Source: Dehalococcoidia bacterium (lineage in GTDB: Bacteria > Chloroflexota > Dehalococcoidia > SAR202 > UBA11138). Taken from it: a DNA stretch of 16,452 nt. Positions 7,058 to 13,082 of the stretch are shown here, piece after piece. The notes below the pieces were generated by a model, which worked only from the letters and a program-made list of their open reading frames with translations, did not search any database and was not told the origin of the DNA. How positions within the stretch are numbered: position 1 is the stretch's first letter; every line of letters starts with the position of its first letter. Where the stretch lies: the NCBI GenBank assembly GCA_012270625.1, contig JAAXHZ010000201.1, positions 1-16,452 of the forward strand, given 5' to 3'. Made by a program: the position numbers and the translations under genes.

Positions 7058-8090
7058 CACTACGGCAGTCGCAGCGTCAGACGAACACGACGCGCCCGGA
7101 AGTCGTCCGCTGGTAAAGGCCCGAGTGCTTACGAAGCTTTTCCCTGTCTCGCGCGGATGGTTCGGCAGACAAAGGAGCTTTATCCATGCTGTGGACAGTG
7201 TGTCGTTCGACCTTATGGCTGGCGAAAGTCTGGGACTCGTCGGAGAGTCCGGATGCGGCAAGACGACAACTGGCAAGTTGCTCGTCCGGCTGATCGATCC
7301 CACGGTTGGACATATCCTGTTTGACGATCAAACTGAAGATGGCCCTGAAGACATCGCGACTCTCAAAGGCGCGGCTCTAAAGTCCTTCAGAAGAAAGGCT
7401 CAGATGGTCTTTCAGGACCCATACGAGTCACTGAATCCGAGGCAGACGGTCTTCGACGCGATCTCAGAACCTCTCAGAGTCCAAAGGATGGGAGGCCCAA
7501 CTGAGCGTCTTGAGCGTGTGTCGCACATGCTCGGACTGGTTGGGCTTTCACCTCCACCGACTTTCATGTTCAGGTATCCGCACGAGCTTTCCGGTGGACA
7601 GAGGCAGCGGGTTGTCATCGGCCGCGCGCTGATTGTGGAACCAATGTTTGTCGTAGCGGATGAGCCGACTTCCATGCTCGATGTCTCGGTGCGGACGGGC
7701 ATCATGCGTCTGATGGAGGATCTGGGAACACGTCTGGGCGTCACCTACATGTACATTACACACGATCTGGCCGTCGCCCGGTACATGTGCACGCGAATTG
7801 CGGTGATGTATCTCGGCAAGATCTTAGAAATAGGCGAGACTGAAGGGCTTCTGCGCAACCCGCTGCACCCATATACAAAGGCCCTCTTGTCTGCCGTTCC
7901 GGCGCCCGATCCTGGGTCAACTCGCGCGCCGGTCAACATCAGGGGCGGAGTTACCACTCCGGTGGATCCTCCACAGCGGTGTCGGTTCTTCGACCGATGT
8001 CCCATCGCGGATGAGTTCTGCCGCGACAATGCACATCCACCGCTTGAAGACAAAGGCGGGGGCCAGTTCGCAGCCTGCTACAAAGTCTAG
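7050..8090 (+). CDS. Dpp/Opp-type ABC transporter ATPase (DppF-like)
   Basis: This is the second nucleotide-binding subunit and pairs with the DppD-like protein. From the ATG at 7050 (346 aa) it shows Walker A GESGCGKT (65-72), Q-loop Q122 in VFQDPYESLNPR, ABC signature LSGGQRQR (180-187), Walker B FVVADE (200-205) with a slightly unusual SMLD D-loop, and H-loop H238. The QDPYESLNPR motif and LSGGQRQR are typical of the DppF/OppF branch rather than DppD. The C-terminal extension again holds a four-cysteine set (C311, C317, C324, C343). Its start lies 8 bases inside the upstream gene, so it is probably translationally coupled. It is the last gene of the operon. Confidence 0.94.
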   Translation: MCDTTAVAASDEHDAPGSRPLVKARVLTKLFPVSRGWFGRQRSFIHAVDSVSFDLMAGESLGLVGESGCGKTTTGKLLVRLIDPTVGHILFDDQTEDGPEDIATLKGAALKSFRRKAQMVFQDPYESLNPRQTVFDAISEPLRVQRMGGPTERLERVSHMLGLVGLSPPPTFMFRYPHELSGGQRQRVVIGRALIVEPMFVVADEPTSMLDVSVRTGIMRLMEDLGTRLGVTYMYITHDLAVARYMCTRIAVMYLGKILEIGETEGLLRNPLHPYTKALLSAVPAPDPGSTRAPVNIRGGVTTPVDPPQRCRFFDRCPIADEFCRDNAHPPLEDKGGGQFAACYKV

Positions 8091-8126
8091 GGCTGGCGAG
8101 GCTGGAACCACCAGGCCGACTTCCTG

Positions 8127-8151
8127 CCACAGGTTGTGGAGTAAATTTTCT
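8127..8151 (+). terminator. Weak possible terminator of the ABC operon
   Basis: CCACA (8127-8131) pairs with TGTGG (8135-8139) around a GGT loop and is followed by a T-containing tract (TAAATTTTCT). The stem is only five pairs, so it is a weak candidate. It lies at the expected place, between the end of the operon and the promoter of the next gene. Confidence 0.25.
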
Positions 8152-8167
8152 CATTGATGGTTGCGTA

Positions 8168-8198
8168 TTGACCTGTTATACTTACATGTAAGTATAAT
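8168..8198 (+). promoter_or_regulatory. Promoter of the RHH regulator gene
   Basis: TTGACC (8168-8173) and TATAAT (8193-8198) form near-consensus -35 and -10 boxes, with a longish 19-base spacer filled by a palindrome. An alternative overlapping pair, TTGATG (8154-8159) and TATACT (8177-8182), has an ideal 17-base spacer. Either would start transcription just before the ribosome-binding site at 8205-8210. Confidence 0.65.
8176..8197. promoter_or_regulatory. Perfect 22-bp palindromic operator
   Basis: The half-site TTATACTTACA (8176-8186) is followed immediately by its exact reverse complement (8187-8197). The palindrome fills the space between the -35 and -10 boxes and covers most of the -10. 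A bound dimer or tetramer would block RNA polymerase. The next gene encodes a ribbon-helix-helix protein, a fold that binds such palindromes, so autoregulation is the natural inference. Confidence 0.75.
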
Positions 8199-8217
8199 GC
8201 GAGTAAGGAGTAATACA

Positions 8218-8655
8218 GTGGTTCAGAACGGTGGTCATCAACAAGAAGAAGCGCAGGATCAGCGGGAGCAGTCCCGGTCACGCGCAAGGACCATAACCAT
8301 CTCACTTGATGATCTTGACGACGTGGACAGGGCGGTCCGTGACGCAATCGGCAAGGGCAGGGACGTGGCCTCGACGGTCGGCGGCTCGATTCGAGATTCC
8401 ATCAATGCGGTGCGCTCTACCAGAGACAGCGTAGTGATGGTCAGGCTCAGCAAGGACAGCCTGGAGAGACTGGACGAGCTCGTGGACTCCGGTGTCACCA
8501 ACAGCCGTTCTGAGGCGGCAGCGTTTCTGATAGGGGAGGGTGTAAAGGCCAGGTCTGACCTTTTCGACAAGATTGCCGAACAGACGCGCGTCATCAGAGA
8601 GGCGCGGGAAAAACTCCGGCAGCTCTTGGAAGAGGAACCGGATGCAGACGCCTGA
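8218..8655 (+). CDS. Ribbon-helix-helix (CopG/Arc-type) transcriptional regulator
   Basis: This is a predicted DNA-binding regulator of 145 aa. The RHH core is at about 72-110: a beta strand VVMVRLSKDSL, helix LERLDELVDSG, turn TNSRSEA and helix AAFLIGEGVKARSD, with the usual NSRSEA start of the second helix. The Gln/Glu-rich N-terminus is followed by a second strand-helix-like stretch (ARTITISLDDLDDVDRAV, 23-40). The C-terminus (about 117-140) is a charged, probably coiled helix. The GTG at 8218 is chosen because AAGGAG (8205-8210) sits 7 bases upstream. An in-frame ATG at 8197 overlaps the -10 box and is unlikely. No toxin-like partner gene adjoins it. The target set beyond its own promoter is unknown; the nearby ABC operon is only a possible target. 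Confidence 0.85.
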   Translation: MVQNGGHQQEEAQDQREQSRSRARTITISLDDLDDVDRAVRDAIGKGRDVASTVGGSIRDSINAVRSTRDSVVMVRLSKDSLERLDELVDSGVTNSRSEAAAFLIGEGVKARSDLFDKIAEQTRVIREAREKLRQLLEEEPDADA

Positions 8656-8753
8656 CGCCTGATTCCTGAAGCAGCCGGGTCTGCGCCTAGCTGCTCATCT
8701 GGTGGCTGACCGAAGACCCTTTTGGCTTTGGAAACGTTGGATAAGGGGCCAGA

Positions 8754-9899
8754 CTAGAGGATTCCCCTTAGCATAGTCCTCAATTCGTCTTTGTCCATCG
8801 ACTTCGGGAGCAGGGCGAGCCTGTCCCAACGGGTATGCTCCACGATCCTGTCGAGGCCATCCTCGTCGATGCCCAGCCCGGACAGCCGTGTCTCAAGACC
8901 GCAGTCGGACATGATCCGCTCGATCTTGGCGCACGCTTCGTCTATGTTTCCGACGCCCAGCGCAGACAGCAACGCAGGCATCCGGTCGGCGATCGCCGGA
9001 GCGGACCATCTCAGGAACGACGACAGCGTAATCGAGACCGACTGTCCGTGCTCGACACGCCAGTACAGCGTCAGTGGACTTCCCACGCCGTGACAGGCGT
9101 TCGGTGTGCTGTTGCTGTATCCCACTCCAGACATGGTGGCCGCCAGCGCGCACGCCGCGCGTGACTCCAGATCACCCTGAATGGCGGATCGCACGAGGTT
9201 CTCAGAGTACATCTTTATGACCTCCAACGCGATCGCGTCAGAGATCGGCTCGGATTCCACGTTCCAGTAGCTCTCAAACGCGCTGGTGAAAGCGTCCATG
9301 CCGGTGTTGGCCGCCAGCGTCTGAGACATCGTCATCGCAAGCCGTGGGTCCACGATTGCAACCGTCGGGAACATCCTGACGTCGCCGAGTCCGAACTGCG
9401 AGTTGGAGTCCCAGTCCCACAGCGCCGAGCCGGAGGTCACTTCGCTGCTGCTGCCTGACGTCGTAGGGACCGCGATGAATGGCAGGCTGGCGTGTTCGAG
9501 CCGCGCCGCACGGCTTGAGTAGTCTTTTGCTGGCCTGTCGTGCGTGGCCAAGATGGCGGCAGCCTTTGCCAGGTCAAGCGCGCTGCCGCCTCCGATTCCG
9601 AGCACGAGACTCGCCCCGGAATTCCTGCAAAGAGCGGCGGCCTCGTCGGCGTCAGCTGGTGTTGGAAACGGGTCTGCCCGATCATGCAGCACGACATCGA
9701 AGTCCGCGAGCAGGCCCATGATCGTCTGCAGAAGTCCACTCGTTCTCAGGAATGTTCTTCCGGTGACCAGAAATACCTTAGCCTCGTCTCCGGCCGTTTG
9801 ACGCACTTCGTCAGGCAGCTGCTCCAGTGTGTCCGGACCATAGACGATCCGTGTCGGGTTTCTCCAAATAAATGAAGGAACATAGCTGTCGCTCACCAT
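8754..9899 (-). CDS. Iron-containing alcohol dehydrogenase family protein
   Basis: This is a 381-aa type III (iron-family) NAD(P)-dependent dehydrogenase, predicted to interconvert an aldehyde and an alcohol in the cytoplasm. Visible motifs are the nucleotide-binding GIGGGSALDLAK (101-112), PTTSGSSSEVT (145-155), and metal-site residues D202, H270 (in NACHGVGSPLT) and H284 (in VEHGQSV). The usual first metal histidine, four residues after the aspartate, is Ser206 (MDAFTSAFESYW). The ESYW and SPLT...EHG wording resembles the phosphonoacetaldehyde-reductase-like branch more than FucO or AdhB; that placement is from memory. ATG 9899 is backed by AGGAG just upstream. It diverges from the thiamine-diphosphate enzyme gene across about 120 bases, suggesting a shared pathway. 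Its 3' end faces the RHH gene. Confidence 0.88.
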   Translation of the reverse strand: MVSDSYVPSFIWRNPTRIVYGPDTLEQLPDEVRQTAGDEAKVFLVTGRTFLRTSGLLQTIMGLLADFDVVLHDRADPFPTPADADEAAALCRNSGASLVLGIGGGSALDLAKAAAILATHDRPAKDYSSRAARLEHASLPFIAVPTTSGSSSEVTSGSALWDWDSNSQFGLGDVRMFPTVAIVDPRLAMTMSQTLAANTGMDAFTSAFESYWNVESEPISDAIALEVIKMYSENLVRSAIQGDLESRAACALAATMSGVGYSNSTPNACHGVGSPLTLYWRVEHGQSVSITLSSFLRWSAPAIADRMPALLSALGVGNIDEACAKIERIMSDCGLETRLSGLGIDEDGLDRIVEHTRWDRLALLPKSMDKDELRTMLRGIL

Positions 9900-9953
9900 A
9901 ACTCTCCTCTTCTTGGCGCGTGATGTCCGTATATTCTACCACTGGCGTCTGGC

Positions 9954-9981
9954 TTGACACCGTCAGACCTCAAGATACAAT
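9954..9981 (+). promoter_or_regulatory. Promoter of the thiamine-diphosphate enzyme gene
   Basis: A consensus TTGACA (9954-9959) and TACAAT (9976-9981) are separated by 16 bases and lie about 40 bases before the start codon. An AAGGAGG ribosome-binding site (10007-10013) stands 8 bases before the ATG. The minus-strand gene starting at 9899 must use its own promoter in the same short gap. TAGAAT read on that strand is a possible -10 with no good -35. Confidence 0.6.
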
Positions 9982-10021
9982 TGCCGCGTCGATTGAATCA
10001 CAACACAAGGAGGCGACCGGG

Positions 10022-11689
10022 ATGGCAGACGTGACAGGGGCCGAGCTAGTGGTGGACTCGCTAAAGCGAGAGGGGATCGATACCGTTTACACATTGCCAG
10101 GGGACCCTGTTGGGCCAATCGTCAACGGCTGCGCCGAGGCTGGTCTGCGCGTGATCTCTGTACGCCATGAACAGGCGGCGGCCATGGCCGCGCAAGCTCA
10201 TTCATACTTCACTCGCGGTGTAGGGGTCTGCATCGCGGCGTCAGGAGTTGGTCAGACGAACACCCTTACCGCTGTTGCCAACGCACAGGTGAATTGCTGG
10301 CCCATGCTGGTGATAGGGGGATCCGCCGAGCTTCGACGCAGGAACATGGGCGACTTCCAGGAGTTAGCGCAGGTGGAGTCCACCGAGCCGCTGTGCAAGT
10401 GGGCTTACGCCGCGGAGTCGATCCAGAGAATTCCCACGCTCATCAACATCGCACTGCGTAAGGCGGTAGCCGGACGCCCAGGCCCAGTTTACCTCGATCT
10501 GCCTGCCGAGATGATTTCCGGATCCGTGGACGACTCGGAAGTGCCTATCCCGTCGCCTGCTCCCGAGCCCGCCAGGCCGCTGGCCGAACCGGACAAGATC
10601 AGTGAGGCGCTGGACATCCTCAGAGAATCCGAACGACCACTGCTCATCGTGGGGAAGGGCGCCGCGTGGTCATGGGCTGAGGACGAGCTGCTCCGGTTCG
10701 TCGATGAGACTCAGATTCCATTCCTGACGTCGCCGATGGGCGCCGGAGCGCTGCCTCCGGACCATCCAATGAACGTGTCAGCGGCGCGCACACAGGCGCT
10801 CCAGGGGGCAGATGCCGTTGTGCTCGTGGGAGCCAGGCTAAACTGGATTTTCCACTTTGGTCAGCCGCCGAGGTTTGCCGAAGACTACAAGCTGATACAG
10901 GTTGACATCGATCCCGAAGAGATCGGTATCAACCATGAGGCAGACGTCGGTCTGGTAGGCGATGCCAAGATGGTGATGGGGCAGTTCGTGGATGCGCTGG
11001 AGACATCGCCAGTACAGTTCGGTGAGACCCCCTGGCTCGGAGGTCTCCAGGAGAAAGCGGCCCAGAACGCCGCGACCATCGAGCCGATGCTGAACGCGGA
11101 GACAATGCCGCTGGGCTACTATCGGATACTCAAAGAGATTCGCGATTACATGCCCAAAGACTCGATCCTGGTTGCTGACGGCGCTTCGACCATGGATATA
11201 TCGCGCCAGGTGATTCCGGTATGGAATCCCAGGCAGCGTGTCGATGCCGGAGTCGCCGGGTGCGTGGGCGTCGGCGTGCCGTTCTCAATCGCCGCCAAGG
11301 TCGTTCACCCGGACAAACCCGTGATCTGCTTGCAGGGTGACTGGGCGTTCGGGTTCAACGGTATGGACATCGAGACTGCCGTGAGATTCAAGCTGCCGAT
11401 TGTCTGGGTGGTATTCCAGAATGCCAATATAGACAAGTGGGTGCGTGAGTACGTGGACGGTGAGGAGAATCCCAACGACTTTACTCCCAGCATGAGGTTC
11501 GACCTGATGATGGAAGCGTTTGGAGGCCATGGCGAGTACGTCGAGCAGCCGGACGAGATCCGCCCGGCCCTGGAGCGAGCGTTCAACTCCGGCAAGGCGG
11601 CGCTGGTCAACGTCATCATGGACCCAGGCGCGAGCCGACGGCCTCAGCAGTTCGCATGGCTGGCACGTGAAGGGAGAATGGGATACTGA
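10022..11689 (+). CDS. 2-hydroxyacyl-CoA lyase / oxalyl-CoA decarboxylase-like ThDP enzyme
   Basis: This is a 555-aa thiamine-diphosphate enzyme of the acetolactate synthase superfamily. The N-terminal PYR domain contains the cofactor-activating Glu50 (SVRHEQAAAMAA). The PP domain has GDWAFGFNGMDIE (439-451) and asparagines 467/469 for Mg-ThDP. The stretches NAQVNCWPMLVIGGSAE (87-103), MGDFQELAQVE (109-119), GRPGPVYLDLPAEM (151-164) and STMDISRQV...RQRVDAG are much closer to 2-hydroxyacyl-CoA lyase and oxalyl-CoA decarboxylase than to acetolactate synthase. Such enzymes cleave a 2-hydroxyacyl-CoA to formyl-CoA plus an aldehyde, or decarboxylate oxalyl-CoA. The start is set by AAGGAGG at 10007-10013; in-frame upstream starts lie over the promoter. 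The substrate is unresolved. No formyl-CoA transferase gene adjoins it, which slightly favours the lyase reading. Confidence 0.87.
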   Translation: MADVTGAELVVDSLKREGIDTVYTLPGDPVGPIVNGCAEAGLRVISVRHEQAAAMAAQAHSYFTRGVGVCIAASGVGQTNTLTAVANAQVNCWPMLVIGGSAELRRRNMGDFQELAQVESTEPLCKWAYAAESIQRIPTLINIALRKAVAGRPGPVYLDLPAEMISGSVDDSEVPIPSPAPEPARPLAEPDKISEALDILRESERPLLIVGKGAAWSWAEDELLRFVDETQIPFLTSPMGAGALPPDHPMNVSAARTQALQGADAVVLVGARLNWIFHFGQPPRFAEDYKLIQVDIDPEEIGINHEADVGLVGDAKMVMGQFVDALETSPVQFGETPWLGGLQEKAAQNAATIEPMLNAETMPLGYYRILKEIRDYMPKDSILVADGASTMDISRQVIPVWNPRQRVDAGVAGCVGVGVPFSIAAKVVHPDKPVICLQGDWAFGFNGMDIETAVRFKLPIVWVVFQNANIDKWVREYVDGEENPNDFTPSMRFDLMMEAFGGHGEYVEQPDEIRPALERAFNSGKAALVNVIMDPGASRRPQQFAWLAREGRMGY

Positions 11690-11749
11690 AGCCCTCAACC
11701 AGCTTACACATAATTGACACTCCCTGACATCTCCGGAAGATTGAAGAGA

Positions 11750-12517
11750 ATGCTAAGAAGGAAGGGGTATACCTCAATGATTCCCGTTGGAGTAGGGAAG
11801 TGGTTTAAGCAGTATCGGGAATCCTACACTTGGCCTGATGGAAGAACTAGGCAGGATTCTGAGAAGTGTATCGACTCACTTCTAGGCGATACACGCAGTG
11901 CAATGGACAATGGTGATGCCGCATCTCTCCAGCAATCACTTATGAACATTCACAGTTGGAAAAACAACAATATGAGAGGTATCACCAGCAAGTATTGGAG
12001 AGAGTTGGAAGCTCAAGGCTATGATTACGTCCAGAACCTATTGGGTATGAGCACGTTCAACAATACCAATCGACTGGAGGATGTTGTAAACCATCTAAAA
12101 ATTCGACAGTGTAACCTGCCCACGTGCACTGCGATTGCTTCCTTTATGTATGGGCGAGTTCACGTTCCAGTCGTTGACAAATTCGTAGCCCAATTCTTTG
12201 CTAGGAAATTTAACCGTTATGATCTTGATGCCAATACGACATCTGTCCTGCAATGGATCAGAAATATCCCATTCAGAATAGAAGAAGGTGGAAGTGGGCG
12301 GCTTCGGCTGGCGGTATTTAACAATTCCGGCTATCAGACCAATCTCAGATTGTACATTCAGGAGTTAATTCCCGAGTGCGCCCGCATAGCCGACGCTCTC
12401 AACCTGGCAGGTTACACCTACACCGCGATTGACGGTTCGGAGCGGCAATACGCACCTGTTGACGTCGAAATGGCAATCTTCTCCTGGTCGTCCAGAAACC
12501 GGCACCTATTCGGCTGA
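11750..12517 (+). CDS. Hypothetical protein with HhH-GPD (DNA glycosylase)-like pattern
   Basis: I do not recognise this gene by name. The predicted 255-aa protein has no signal peptide or membrane helix and is rich in Asn, Trp and aromatic residues. Its middle reads like the helix-hairpin-helix/catalytic-Asp core of base-excision glycosylases. A SWK segment precedes it; then LEDVVNHLKIRQCNLPTCTA is followed by IASFMYGRVHVPVVDKF and VAQFFARKF, parallel to the family pattern L..L.gvg..tAsai....p.vpVvD..V...l.R. The Asp (D143 in this numbering) would be the catalytic one. The usual GVG turn is replaced by the LPTC region, so this is tentative. DNA here is visibly AT-richer than the neighbours, suggesting transfer. 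Start is uncertain: ATG 11750 or ATG 11777 (better purine tract); the TTG at 11714 is more likely a -35 TTGACA. Confidence 0.6.
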   Translation: MLRRKGYTSMIPVGVGKWFKQYRESYTWPDGRTRQDSEKCIDSLLGDTRSAMDNGDAASLQQSLMNIHSWKNNNMRGITSKYWRELEAQGYDYVQNLLGMSTFNNTNRLEDVVNHLKIRQCNLPTCTAIASFMYGRVHVPVVDKFVAQFFARKFNRYDLDANTTSVLQWIRNIPFRIEEGGSGRLRLAVFNNSGYQTNLRLYIQELIPECARIADALNLAGYTYTAIDGSERQYAPVDVEMAIFSWSSRNRHLFG

Positions 12518-12610
12518 ACGGACTTGTCCTGTGTAGGTGTTCTCTTTCCCGCAAATGTGGGAGGCATGGGTAGTGTGGCAATGGGCCGAACATCCCTGCA
12601 TTCCGCCTCC

Positions 12611-13063
12611 TCATACTTCCCTGTACGCCTGCCCTCGCGCCACGACCGTCTCTAACGAGCTGAAGTCTCCGAATTCCACGTTGTGGCCCCTCGGCTGCGG
12701 CGGTCTGGGCTCAAGCCCAAGCGCTTCGACGACCTGCGGGTTGGAGTAGTACCCGTTGTACGTGTGCATCAACAGAGTCTCGAAGAAAGCCGACTTGTTG
12801 GATTCTACGCTCCTGAGTATCTCGTCCTGCTGGTCGCCGGTCATCTCGGCGAAGCTCGACCCGCGCGTTGCCGCGGCCGACTCGATACTGCGCAGTCCGG
12901 CGGCGAACAGCCTCGCCAGCCTTGCGGACCCTCCTGCTATGGCGTCGAGATGCTCGGCAACGCCAGCCTGTCCCGCGCCCGGCATATGGCCTTGTGCCGG
13001 GATCAGGCGGTCGAAAATCGCGTTCAGCAGCGATCTCTGTTCAGCGCTCAGGAATTTAGACAT
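12611..13063 (-). CDS. Gluconate 2-dehydrogenase subunit 3 family protein
   Basis: This is the small partner subunit of a GMC-type membrane dehydrogenase, needed in this family for assembly or export of the flavoprotein. The 150-aa protein starts FLSAEQRSLLNAIFDRLIPAQGHMPGAGQAGV, the characteristic subunit 3 pattern (L...er..l.ai.d.iiP....pgA...gv). Its middle carries LLMHTYNGYYSNPQVVEALG, the conserved helix with the GYYS/P motif, and it ends in R-G-Q-A-Y. A GGGAGGA ribosome-binding site lies 7 bases upstream of the ATG. It is only 19 bases downstream of the GMC gene on the same strand, so they form an operon. No twin-arginine signal is visible, although many homologues carry one. Confidence 0.88.
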   Translation of the reverse strand: MSKFLSAEQRSLLNAIFDRLIPAQGHMPGAGQAGVAEHLDAIAGGSARLARLFAAGLRSIESAAATRGSSFAEMTGDQQDEILRSVESNKSAFFETLLMHTYNGYYSNPQVVEALGLEPRPPQPRGHNVEFGDFSSLETVVARGQAYREV

Positions 13064-13082
13064 AACTGTATCCTCCCGTAGG

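Noticed and set aside
8161..8217. N-terminal extension of the RHH protein from TTG 8161 or ATG 8197
   Set aside because: These starts lie in or upstream of the promoter boxes, while AAGGAG is ideally placed for GTG 8218.
8754..11689. Phosphonate biosynthesis pair (phosphonopyruvate decarboxylase plus phosphonoacetaldehyde reductase)
   Set aside because: The dehydrogenase has features of that branch, but the ThDP enzyme is about 555 aa with HACL/OXC signatures, and no PEP mutase gene is present.
11714..11719. TTG at 11714 as the start of the hypothetical gene
   Set aside because: There is no ribosome-binding site, and the bases spell TTGACA, more plausibly a -35 element. ATG 11750 or 11777 is preferred.
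12547..12562. Hairpin TCCCGC-AAAT-GTGGGA as a terminator between convergent genes
   Set aside because: The stem has six pairs including a G-T wobble and no U-tract on either strand.
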